A stretch of DNA of 20,871 nucleotides, from the NCBI GenBank assembly GCA_016763135.1, contig JAESUI010000382.1:1-20871 (forward strand), given 5' to 3'. Below, piece after piece: positions 14,445 through 20,871 of the stretch. Under the pieces are notes generated by a model. It made no database searches. It was given only the letters and a program-made list of their open reading frames with translations, and was not told where the DNA came from. Position numbers and translations under genes: made by a program. The stretch comes from Flavobacteriales bacterium. Its GTDB lineage: Bacteria > Bacteroidota > Bacteroidia > Flavobacteriales_E > Vicingaceae. The stretch's first letter is position 1. Each line of letters starts with the position of its first letter.

Positions 14445-16136
14445 ATGGAAAATCATTATGATGTAATAATTTTAGGTGGAGGTTTAGCCGGTCTAACTCT
14501 TTCATTACAATTAAAACAGGAAAAACCTGATATTAAGGTTTTAGTACTTGAGAAACGTGAAGATGCTGCTCCTGAAGCAGCTTTTAAAGTAGGTGAATCT
14601 TCTGTGGAATTGGGAACTCATTATATGAGAGAAGTTTTAAATCTAAAAGATTATTTAGATGCTGATCAATTACCTAAGCATGGTCTTCGTTTCTTTTTAT
14701 CTCCAAAGCATAAAGATGAAATTCATAGACGAGTAGAGCTTGGGCCAAAACAATTTTTACCAGTTCCAAGTCATCAGATTGATAGAGGTATTTTTGAAAA
14801 TGATTTAGTTGAAATGTCACGAAAACTAGGCAACGATGTTCTATTAGATGCTAAAGTTGAAAATGTTGAAATTAATGAAGAAGCGCACCAAGTTACCTAC
14901 TCAAAAAATGGAGAATCAACTACTGTAAATACTCGCTGGGCAATCGATGCAACTGGTCGCGCAAGTTTTATGAAGCGTAAATTAAATTTTGCTGAATCGA
15001 TAGAACACAATATTAATTCAGCTTGGTTTAGGTTGGATTATAAAATTGATATAGACACTTGGTCTGATGACTCAACATGGCATTCTTATGTAAAAGATGG
15101 CTTACGTCATTTTAGTACTGTTCATTTAATGGACAAGGGGTATTGGGTTTGGATTATCCCTTTAGTTGGAGACAGAACAAGTGTAGGAATTGTTGCAGAT
15201 GAGACCATTCACCCATTTAAAGAGTACAATACCTTAGAAAAATCATTGGCATGGATTTCTAAAAATGAACCTCAGTTTGGAGGAATATTAGATCCATTAC
15301 ATGACAAAATAATGGATTTCAAATTAATGAAACATTTTGCTCATGCATCTCAAGAAACATTTTCGACTGACCGTTGGACGACTGTTGGTGAAGCTGGACT
15401 TTTTGCAGACCCTTTCTATTCTCCTGGTACTGATTTTATTTCTATAGCTAACACACTAACCGCTGATTTAATTCAACGTGATCTCAAAGGTGAAGATGTA
15501 TTTTATCGAACAAAATTTCATGCACAAGTATTTCGTGCATTATTTGATAATTGGATGCCAATTTATGTTAATCAATATCCTCTATGGGGAAGCACCCAAA
15601 TTATGGTAACAAAAATAATTTGGGATTGGGCAGCTTACTGGGGTGTTAACTGTTTATTATTTATAAACAATGGTTTAACCAATTTAGACTTAATGAAAGA
15701 GGCTGTTTCAGGTCCTACAGCCTTAATGAATAAGTACGGTGAAATTAGTTTGCAAATGCAACGTTTATTTAAAGATTGGGAGCCTTACGATAAAGCTGAC
15801 ATTACAGATAGATATATTGATCCTTTCGATTTAGGTTTTATGAAAACCCTACAAGAAGATATTGTTGAAAAACAAATTGATACTGAAGAGCTTAAACAAA
15901 AATTAGCTAAAAACATGGAATTGTTAGAACATGTTGCTGCAGAAATCTTCAGACTAGTTAGTAATGTTGCTCATGGTACAGCTATGGATATAAAAGTTGA
16001 TCCTTACACAATGTCTTTAAACAAAGACAGAACTGTTGAAAGTGTTAACAGTAAGTATTTAGGCAGGAATGAATACGTTGCTAAAGAATTGAAAAACATG
16101 TGGATGTATGACTTGCCAGTTGATGCAAATGTGTAA
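14445..16136 (+). CDS. FAD-dependent oxidoreductase, tryptophan-halogenase-like
   Basis: A 563-residue flavoprotein. FAD binding is shown by GGGLAG (11-16) after the first beta strand, Glu36 at the end of strand 2 (LVLEKRE), the second FAD stretch WAIDATGRAS (165-174) and GEAGLFADPFYSPGTDFI. The segment WVWIIP (234-239) fits the WxWxIP motif of flavin-dependent halogenases. KVGESSVELGTHYM (48-61) resembles their GES/GEA motif, and K78 in LPKHGLRFF is a possible counterpart of the catalytic lysine. Related monooxygenases and reductases share parts of these motifs, so halogenation is not proved. The C-terminal 190 residues are helical and acidic, with no match I recognise. The gene appears monocistronic, and no polyketide or aryl-polyene genes are adjacent. 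Confidence 0.75.
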   Translation: MENHYDVIILGGGLAGLTLSLQLKQEKPDIKVLVLEKREDAAPEAAFKVGESSVELGTHYMREVLNLKDYLDADQLPKHGLRFFLSPKHKDEIHRRVELGPKQFLPVPSHQIDRGIFENDLVEMSRKLGNDVLLDAKVENVEINEEAHQVTYSKNGESTTVNTRWAIDATGRASFMKRKLNFAESIEHNINSAWFRLDYKIDIDTWSDDSTWHSYVKDGLRHFSTVHLMDKGYWVWIIPLVGDRTSVGIVADETIHPFKEYNTLEKSLAWISKNEPQFGGILDPLHDKIMDFKLMKHFAHASQETFSTDRWTTVGEAGLFADPFYSPGTDFISIANTLTADLIQRDLKGEDVFYRTKFHAQVFRALFDNWMPIYVNQYPLWGSTQIMVTKIIWDWAAYWGVNCLLFINNGLTNLDLMKEAVSGPTALMNKYGEISLQMQRLFKDWEPYDKADITDRYIDPFDLGFMKTLQEDIVEKQIDTEELKQKLAKNMELLEHVAAEIFRLVSNVAHGTAMDIKVDPYTMSLNKDRTVESVNSKYLGRNEYVAKELKNMWMYDLPVDANV

Positions 16137-16203
16137 TACTCTACTCAATGCAGTCTTATCTTTAATTTCTAAAACTCCCGTTATTTTGCTTTAACAGAGG
16201 TTA

Positions 16204-16247
16204 ACTTAGGTAATAGTATTTTTTTGAGAATTCAGTTCAGTTATTAA
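16204..16247 (+). repeat. 44-bp direct repeat, copy 1
   Basis: This 44-bp T-rich stretch recurs in the same orientation at 18471-18514 with 39 of 44 bases identical, including a 16-base identical core (AATAGTATTTTTTTGA). Copy 1 ends directly at the stop codon of the channel gene. The two copies bracket the channel gene, the terminator and the displaced thiL tail. It has no strong internal hairpin. Confidence 0.8.
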
Positions 16248-18208
16248 TTACAATTCATCCTCAGCCAAAACAACTAAAAAATCATTTTCATTTAGAGTGA
16301 TAGTTTTATCCTTGGGAGGATTTAATACTACTCCGAAATTTTTTGATGAATTTTTAGAAAGATTGGCATACCTTATTCCTAAGCAAATTTCTTTTCTTTT
16401 ATTTGCTTGCCCTAAAATTGTGGCAAACTCTTCTTTAATAGGGAAATTTTCAAAATACAACTTTGCTGATTTAACATAAATTTCACTTCCATCTTCTTCA
16501 AAAAGATCGTCATATAATTTTTTAATTTTGGGCTCTTCACTTATTTGTGCCAAAATCATTGTAATTAATTTATTACTAATAATAAAATCATCTACTTCTG
16601 TTTGAAGAATTAAATCTTGGTTATCTGAATCTAGTACCTGAGTAATTACTTTTGTTTTATTTTCCAAATTATTAACTCCTTCATCCTTGGCAATTTTTCT
16701 AAGGAGTAAAAGAATCATTAATGTATCAGAATCAACTTTATCTGCTAGTTGTTCTTCTGGGTTTTGTGACAAAATTAATATTGTATCGTAGCTATAAGGT
16801 TTAAGATCTCTTAACACATCAATAGAATGCGCATTTTTTTCGTGAAGGTTAATTTTAATCCCAGGATACTCTTTATCTATATCATTTAAATTTTTAATTA
16901 CAGCATCACTTGGGTTGTCAATTACAACATCAAAAACTGACCCTTCTTTTAAATAGTCATCACACTCTCCAACAAAAATATTACCTACATGGTGCCATCC
17001 TAATATCAATACATTTTTAGTTTGCTGCTCTAATTTATACTCCGTATAATTTAATTCATTCGGCATATATAATTGTTGAGGACTATAATCAATTGTAGAA
17101 TCATCATTTGCTAAAATTAAAATTTCATCATCTTCAGCTAAAACTGTATCATCATCTGGACGAAGCATAACAGTCCCATCTGCTTTATGAATACCCAAAG
17201 GAATACCATCCTTAAAATGAAAAGCAAGGTTGCCAAATTTCACGCCATTCCATTTTGATTCATAAAAGTATACTTCACTCATATCAAAAGACAATATCTC
17301 ATATAAACTATTTCTAAACCACTTGTTAAAGAAGTCTGAACAAGCAGTTTCCCCATAATATCCCAACTATCAATAGCTATTATATTTTCGTCATCAAAAA
17401 AGTTAATAATCTCCCTTTTTTCTGAAGTAAATATTTCAGAAATAATAGGGATTTCATTTTCGCCTCCTTGGCATGCAATCATTGCCATTACTGATTTTAT
17501 TGCATGGGTATCCGAAAGTAATTTCGTTTCATAAGAAGCATTATCAGAACAATTGGCCAAAACTATTACCGACTTAGCTTTTTTTGCCCCAACACGATTT
17601 AATTCATTTAAATTAGATGATTTCCCGTTCGAGGTTATAATTTTAGTAGTTAGAGAATCTGGAATTCGCTTTTCAATAAAGTCATCCATATCTTCTTTAT
17701 CCTCATTCGATAATATTACAACACTTGCATAAGATTCACTTTCATTAGCAAGAATAAGTTCTCTCAAAATATCAACCACTCGATCATTCCAACCCAATAT
17801 TAACGTATAATTTTCTTCAATAATTACACCTCTTCCTTTTCTAAATTCATACAATGTTTTATCTAATGCATTGGTAATAAAAGCAATTAAAGCAGAAAAT
17901 ATTACTACACCTACAAATCCAGAAATTACTGTTGTAATTCTAATCCATCCTGAAGTAAACGAATCTTGATACATATTTCCAGGATCTGTCATTTGAAGAA
18001 ATACATACCAAGCATGATCCCAAAAAGAAGTTACAGTATTATAATCTTCTACTGGTCCTATCCAAAAAAGAATAAGACCTCTTAAACCTGATATAATTCC
18101 GAAACATACAACAAATGCAACCAATAGAATTTTAAACATTGAGCTTCCTCCCTTTGCAAGGAATCGTTCAAACTTATACAGCATTTTACTTTTAAAAGAA
18201 TGTGACAT
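16248..18208 (-). pseudogene. CASTOR/POLLUX-related ion channel, frameshifted
   Basis: Two overlapping frames (18208-17279, 309 residues; 17366-16248, reading from a TTG) make one protein of about 653 residues if one base is restored near 17300-17305. There frame 1 reads SGLEIVY and frame 2 continues EILSFDMSEVYFYESKW. The protein has a hydrophobic span (24-50), a pore-helix/filter stretch WYVFLQMTDPGNMY (67-80), a second span (88-115) and then two RCK-like nucleotide-binding domains. The first begins YTLILGWNDRVVDILREL; the second contains NVLILGWHHVGNIF. This is the layout of bacterial homologues of plant CASTOR/POLLUX cation channels, gated by the cytoplasmic ring. If the shift is real, only a pore plus half an RCK would be made. 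Confidence 0.85.
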
Positions 18209-18229
18209 CTATCTGTTTTTTATTTAAGC

Positions 18230-18261
18230 TAAATATAGTTTTATTTTTTGATTGATTACAA
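18230..18261 (-). promoter_or_regulatory. possible promoter of the channel gene
   Basis: On the minus strand TTG (18261-18259) is followed after 21 nt by TATATTTA (18237-18230), one mismatch from TAnnTTTG. It lies 21 nt before the channel ATG at 18208. Confidence 0.4.
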
Positions 18262-18262
18262 A

Positions 18263-18290
18263 ACAAAAAAGCGACTATAAATAGTCGCTC
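18263..18290 (-). terminator. intrinsic terminator reading leftward
   Basis: A perfect 8-bp stem (GCGACTAT 18271-18278, ATAGTCGC 18281-18288) with a 2-nt loop is followed on the minus strand by a T-rich run. It points left but no intact minus-strand gene ends just before it. The displaced thiL tail, with stop codon at 18317-18319, lies 27 nt to its right. The simplest reading is that this was the original thiL terminator. Confidence 0.75.
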
Positions 18291-18316
18291 TAAGTACCTT
18301 TAATCTTTACAAAAGG

Positions 18317-18349
18317 TTAGTTCTTTTTCAAAATCGAATTCCAACCTTG
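18317..18349 (-). repeat. displaced copy of the thiL 3' end
   Basis: On the minus strand this encodes QGWNSILKKN-stop, against QGWNSILKKG-stop at the end of thiL. At DNA level 23 consecutive bases (18327-18349) are identical to 19204-19226, in the same orientation. Upstream in this frame there is a stop at 18371-18373, so it is a fragment, not a gene. It is followed by the terminator at 18263-18290. Confidence 0.8.
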
Positions 18350-18470
18350 CCAGAGCAAGACATCAACATTTTATTCTTGATGCCTTCTTTAGCTTATTCC
18401 TTACATGAAAATTGAGACCTTAGCCTTACCGAGCAACTATTTTATGGAGAAGAACAAAATACCTTTAAAA

Positions 18471-18514
18471 ACTTAGGCAATAGTATTTTTTTGAAGGTTC
18501 AGTTTAGTTATTAA
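18471..18514 (+). repeat. 44-bp direct repeat, copy 2
   Basis: Same orientation as 16204-16247, with 39 of 44 bases identical; the differences are at the 8th base, three in a row after TTTTTTTGA, and one in CAGTTYAG. It lies inside the putative thiL-tail cassette, 71 bp before the start of the secreted-protein gene. Confidence 0.8.
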
Positions 18515-18529
18515 ATTCAAATTATACAG

Positions 18530-18560
18530 TTGACATTTTCATCAAAAAACACTAACTTCG
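18530..18560 (+). promoter_or_regulatory. promoter of the secreted-protein gene
   Basis: TTG (18530-18532, within TTGACA) is followed after 20 nt by TAACTTCG (18553-18560), one mismatch from TAnnTTTG, 25 nt before the ATG. The gene therefore has its own promoter within the putative cassette. Confidence 0.5.
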
Positions 18561-18585
18561 TTTTCATATAAACTATAACATAATT

Positions 18586-19191
18586 ATGAAATATCTTTTA
18601 AGTCTCTTACTTTTAATTCTATTCGTTATTCTTTCTTATGGTCAAGATACTCTTTGTCAGAAAAAAATCACGGAATCTGAAATTCTGGCACAAAATTGTT
18701 TAGATGAATATTTTTCTCAAAACAAGGTTAACAAGGAAAAATTTATAACAAGTTTTGAAGACTACTTTATTAATAATAAATTAGTTGAAAATAAAAATGG
18801 AAAAGGAGAGTTATATTGGAACATATTGAAATATATAGAAGTACATCCTGATAAAATGCCCTCTATCGAAAAACCTTACCAAATCATTGAGGTAGCTAAG
18901 AAACTAAAGCTTACTATACCTAATCTCATAAAATATGATCAATTAAAATGTATTCAAAATGAATATAAAATTTACAATATTTCCTGCAAAAAAGATACAA
19001 ACTCAACTTTTGCAATTTTTGGAGATATAGCAAAATCTTTACCTGAAAACCCTAACATACACTATAGCCTTATTGCAAGTACCTTGAGATTATTCACAAC
19101 CCCTAAAAAGCTTGAGGAAAAAATCTATCAAGAGAATATAGTTATGTTATTCTGGTTTCAATTAGCAAATTTTTATGGAAAATGGGAGTAA
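18586..19191 (+). CDS. secreted protein of unknown function
   Basis: This 201-residue protein matches no family I recognise. It starts with a clear signal peptide (KYLLSLLLLILFVILSYGQ, likely cleaved near residue 20, before or after Gln). The mature part is hydrophilic and mainly helical, with four cysteines (in TLCQKK, QNCLDEY, LKCIQNEY and ISCKKD) that could form disulfides in the periplasm. Repeated Lys/Asn/Glu content is ordinary for this genome. The C-terminus (IVMLFWFQLANFYGKWE) is aromatic and hydrophobic. It has no lipobox and no T9SS C-terminal domain. It ends 2 nt before the stop of convergent thiL and is the only gene within the putative thiL-tail cassette, which suggests a recent arrival. 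Confidence 0.75.
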   Translation: MKYLLSLLLLILFVILSYGQDTLCQKKITESEILAQNCLDEYFSQNKVNKEKFITSFEDYFINNKLVENKNGKGELYWNILKYIEVHPDKMPSIEKPYQIIEVAKKLKLTIPNLIKYDQLKCIQNEYKIYNISCKKDTNSTFAIFGDIAKSLPENPNIHYSLIASTLRLFTTPKKLEEKIYQENIVMLFWFQLANFYGKWE

Positions 19192-19193
19192 AA

Positions 19194-20249
19194 TCACCCT
19201 TTCTTCAAAATCGAATTCCAACCTTGTGCAGTTAATTCTTGTACTTGTTCACTTTTAGAAACAAACTGATAGCTTCCTTTATCTGAAGTAATGTGTCCAA
19301 TTACTGCTACTCTTTTTTGGTCTTTTATTTTTTCGTAATCATCTAAAGAGATGGTAAACAATAACTCGTAATCTTCACCTCCATTCAACGCGCAAACCGT
19401 TGGGTCTAGCTTCATTTCTTCAGCCGCACTAACGGTTGTGAAATCCAAAGGAATTTTATCTTCATAAATTGTACAACCTACTTCCGATTGATGGCAAATA
19501 TGAATTAAATCTGAGGATAACCCATCTGAAACATCAATCATAGAAGTTGGTTGAACTCCTATCTCCTTGAACATATCAATCACATCTTTTCTTGGTTCAG
19601 GTTTCAGTTGTCTTTCTAATACATAATCATAACCAGAAAAATCAGGTTGAACTTTAGGATCCTCATTGTAAATTTGTTTTTCACGTTCCAATAATTGAAG
19701 GCCCATAAAAGCACCTCCCAAATCACCCGAAACACAAATCAAATCATTTTCTTTTGCACCATCTCTGTAAACTAATTTATCTTTATCTCCTTCACCTAAA
19801 GCTGTAATGCTAATGATTAATCCAGAAGTTGAAGAAGTTGTATCTCCTCCCACTAAATCAACACCATAAATGTTACATGCCAGCAAAATTCCTTCGTACA
19901 AATCTTCTAATCCTTCAACCGACATTCTATTAGAAACAGCAATAGAAACAGTTATTTGTTTGGGTATTGCATTCATCGCATAAACATCAGACAAATTAAC
20001 TACTACAGCTTTATAACCTAAATGCTTTAAAGGCATATAAAGCAGATCAAAATGAATGCCCTCTACCAACAAATCTGTTGTAACAACCGTTTGTTTGTTT
20101 TTGTATTCAATCACTGCTGCATCATCTCCAACCCCTTTTAAAGAGGACGAATTTTGCAATTTTATATTCTCAGTTAAGTGTTTAATTAAGCCAAATTCAC
20201 CTAATTCTTCTAATTCACTAACCGGTTTTTCATTTTTATCTTCTAACAT
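19194..20249 (-). CDS. thiL: thiamine-phosphate kinase
   Basis: ThiL phosphorylates thiamine monophosphate with ATP to give thiamine diphosphate, the last step of cofactor synthesis, needed among others by Dxs encoded in this window. The 351-residue protein has the PurM/AIR-synthase-related fold. Motifs are LGEFGLIKHL near the start, GVGDDAAVI (39-47), TTDLLVEGIHF (58-68), VGGDTTSS, SGDLGGAFMGL and MIDVSDGLSSDL. I chose the ATG at 20249, where the typical LSELGEFGLI-like start begins. The frame runs on to 20309, but that extension crosses a -7 element. The last nine residues are duplicated at 18317-18349, and no terminator follows the present stop. Confidence 0.95.
   Translation of the reverse strand: MLEDKNEKPVSELEELGEFGLIKHLTENIKLQNSSSLKGVGDDAAVIEYKNKQTVVTTDLLVEGIHFDLLYMPLKHLGYKAVVVNLSDVYAMNAIPKQITVSIAVSNRMSVEGLEDLYEGILLACNIYGVDLVGGDTTSSTSGLIISITALGEGDKDKLVYRDGAKENDLICVSGDLGGAFMGLQLLEREKQIYNEDPKVQPDFSGYDYVLERQLKPEPRKDVIDMFKEIGVQPTSMIDVSDGLSSDLIHICHQSEVGCTIYEDKIPLDFTTVSAAEEMKLDPTVCALNGGEDYELLFTISLDDYEKIKDQKRVAVIGHITSDKGSYQFVSKSEQVQELTAQGWNSILKKG
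19204..19226 (-). repeat. thiL-tail direct repeat, copy within the present thiL gene
   Basis: These 23 bases are identical to 18327-18349 and code for the QGWNSIL part of the ThiL C-terminus. Identity stops sharply on the thiL side at 19226/18349. Confidence 0.8.
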
Positions 20250-20253
20250 TCTG

Positions 20254-20261
20254 CAAATGTA
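20254..20261 (-). promoter_or_regulatory. -7 element of thiL
   Basis: On the minus strand TACATTTG matches TAnnTTTG and ends 4 nt before the ATG at 20249, predicting a leaderless transcript. I see no TPP riboswitch in the short region upstream, which is shared with the divergent sufA promoter. Confidence 0.5.
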
Positions 20262-20330
20262 TGAATTCAAACGAATTTTAAATAATCTTCTTTTATTGAT
20301 ATTTATCATGTTTCAATACCACATTTTTAG

Positions 20331-20338
20331 TACATTTG
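20331..20338 (+). promoter_or_regulatory. -7 element of the suf genes
   Basis: TACATTTG matches TAnnTTTG, 32 nt before the sufA ATG. No clear -33 TTG lies at the expected spacing. An imperfect palindrome around it (TAGTACATTTGTACTA, 20329-20344) could be a regulator site, but this is weak. Confidence 0.5.
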
Positions 20339-20370
20339 TACTAGTTTAGAATGAATCTAAATAAGAAATT

Positions 20371-20697
20371 ATGATAACAGTTTCAGAAAATGCAAAAAGC
20401 CAAGCCATTAAATTGATGGCTGAAGACAGCTCTCCTCAAGGAAGTTTTATTCGTGTTGGAGTTAAAGGTGGTGGGTGTTCGGGTTTAACTTACGATTTAA
20501 CTTTTGACCATGTAATCAATGATAATGATAAAATTTTTGAGGATAGAGGCATTAAAATCGTTTGCGATAAAAAAAGCATCCTTTATTTGGCCGGAACAGA
20601 ATTAGATTTTTCTGGAGGTTTAAATGGTAAAGGATTTATTTTTAATAATCCTAACGCTAACAGAACATGTGGCTGTGGCGAAAGTTTTTCAATGTAG
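20371..20697 (+). CDS. sufA: A-type iron-sulfur carrier, SufA/IscA/HesB family
   Basis: A-type carriers receive [2Fe-2S] or [4Fe-4S] clusters from the assembly scaffold and pass them to target proteins. The 108-residue protein has all three ligand cysteines: C36 in GGGCSGLTY, and C100 and C102 in TCGCGESFSM. The fold's beta-rich core (SFIRVGVKGGG, KIVCDKKSILYLAGTELDFS, GFIFNNPNAN) is complete. It is followed after 16 bp by sufB, so this is the first gene of a suf operon, as in many Flavobacteria. The choice of symbol over iscA or erpA rests on that neighbour. Confidence 0.94.
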   Translation: MITVSENAKSQAIKLMAEDSSPQGSFIRVGVKGGGCSGLTYDLTFDHVINDNDKIFEDRGIKIVCDKKSILYLAGTELDFSGGLNGKGFIFNNPNANRTCGCGESFSM

Positions 20698-20713
20698 ATA
20701 AGAGTATCCGGAA

Positions 20714-20871
20714 ATGAAAAAAGTGAAAACAGTAACCGAGGACGAACTAGGAAAACAACTAGCCGAAAACCAAGAATACAAATATGGTTTTACTACTGAT
20801 ATTGAATCAGAAGTTATTCCTATAGGATTAAACGAAGATGTTGTACGTTTAATCTCCTCTAAAAAGAATGA
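20714..20871 (+). CDS. sufB: Fe-S cluster assembly protein SufB, 5' part
   Basis: The window ends inside this gene: 52 complete codons are visible. The protein begins MKKVKTVTEDELGKQLAEN and goes on with EYKYGFTTDIESEVIPIGLNEDVVRLISSKKN, the well-conserved SufB N-terminus (YGFxTDIESDxxPxGLNEDxxRxIS). SufB is the scaffold subunit of the SufBCD complex that builds Fe-S clusters. The catalytic core and the SufC-binding part lie outside the window. The start is preceded by CCGGAA, a modest ribosome site, 16 bp after sufA. Confidence 0.93.
   Translation, partial: MKKVKTVTEDELGKQLAENQEYKYGFTTDIESEVIPIGLNEDVVRLISSKKN

Larger units (their letters stand above)
18209..18585. other. 377-bp gene-free region between the channel gene and the secreted-protein gene
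   Basis: From left to right this holds the channel promoter (18230-18261), a terminator pointing left (18263-18290), a displaced copy of the thiL 3' end (18317-18349), a weak hairpin (CATCAA 18361-18366 with TTGATG 18377-18382), copy 2 of the 44-bp repeat (18471-18514) and the promoter of the next gene (18530-18560). The only reading frame is a 23-codon one at 18405-18476 that I do not support as a gene. Confidence 0.7.
18350..19226. mobile_element. putative 877-bp cassette inserted at the 3' end of thiL
   Basis: The segment lies between two same-orientation 23-bp identical copies of the thiL tail (18327-18349 and 19204-19226), and I count one tail copy with it. Precise recombination between them would remove 877 bp and leave a full thiL ending in KKN-stop with a terminator 27 nt further on. 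The segment contains one copy of the 44-bp repeat, a promoter and one secreted-protein gene. No integrase, transposase or terminal inverted repeat is visible, so any mobility would depend on enzymes supplied elsewhere. Simple local duplication is an alternative. Confidence 0.45.

Noticed and set aside
18361..18382. Hairpin CATCAA / TTGATG with a 10-nt loop
   Set aside because: Only six A/T-rich pairs and a long loop; expected by chance in such sequence.
18405..18476. A 23-codon plus-strand frame in the gap before the secreted-protein gene
   Set aside because: Too short, with no ribosome site, and its stop lies in the 44-bp repeat; nothing supports translation.
20056..20349. A 97-codon plus-strand frame opposite the 5' end of thiL
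   Set aside because: It overlaps conserved ThiL motifs and crosses both divergent promoters.

Overview
The window is a low-GC, gene-dense stretch of chromosome that looks like Flavobacteriales (Bacteroidetes). Supporting signs are the TAnnTTTG -7 promoter elements before many genes, the fused DAHP synthase/type II chorismate mutase, the gliding-motility-associated (CHU_C) C-terminal domain, and the protein signatures of RecJ, ThiL, SufA and SufB. I see no rRNA, tRNA, CRISPR array or recognisable insertion sequence. Most of the content is housekeeping, with regulatory and accessory pieces between.

Left part (1-7011). A tight three-gene unit (small membrane protein, ECF sigma factor, four-helix membrane protein) ends at a strong bidirectional terminator. 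Next is a peroxide-defence locus: dps and a VOC-fold gene on the minus strand, divergent from oxyR. The oxyR product keeps both redox cysteines, and the shared promoter region carries an exact ATAG-N7-CTAT palindrome placed as a LysR-type recognition site. Convergent to oxyR lies recJ, whose product has an unusual hydrophilic insertion. Divergent from recJ are a TetR-family repressor and an alpha/beta hydrolase, with two matching candidate TetR operators.

Middle (7008-16136). dxs and the aroF-type bifunctional gene form a minus-strand operon (isoprenoid and aromatic precursors). Upstream is a second ECF sigma gene, coupled to a single-pass membrane protein with a PKD domain. A single-base frameshift separates this protein from a clear CHU_C domain. 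Divergently, a DUF1702-like gene, rsmI and a secreted PHB-depolymerase-type esterase overlap end to end, followed by a halogenase-like flavoprotein.

Right part (16137-20871). A CASTOR/POLLUX-type ion channel gene is also broken by a single-base frameshift. The 377-bp gap beside it holds a terminator, a displaced copy of the thiL 3' end (with its own stop codon) and one copy of a 44-bp direct repeat whose partner lies beyond the channel gene. The 877 bp between the two thiL-tail copies contains one gene for a secreted protein of unknown function, so it looks like a small cassette inserted at the 3' end of thiL. The window ends with thiL, divergent from sufA and the start of sufB.

The most notable points are the putative thiL-tail cassette, the OxyR operator with a VOC gene in its regulon, the sigma/anti-sigma pair with a T9SS-style sensor tail, and two independent frameshifts that are either real lesions or sequence errors.
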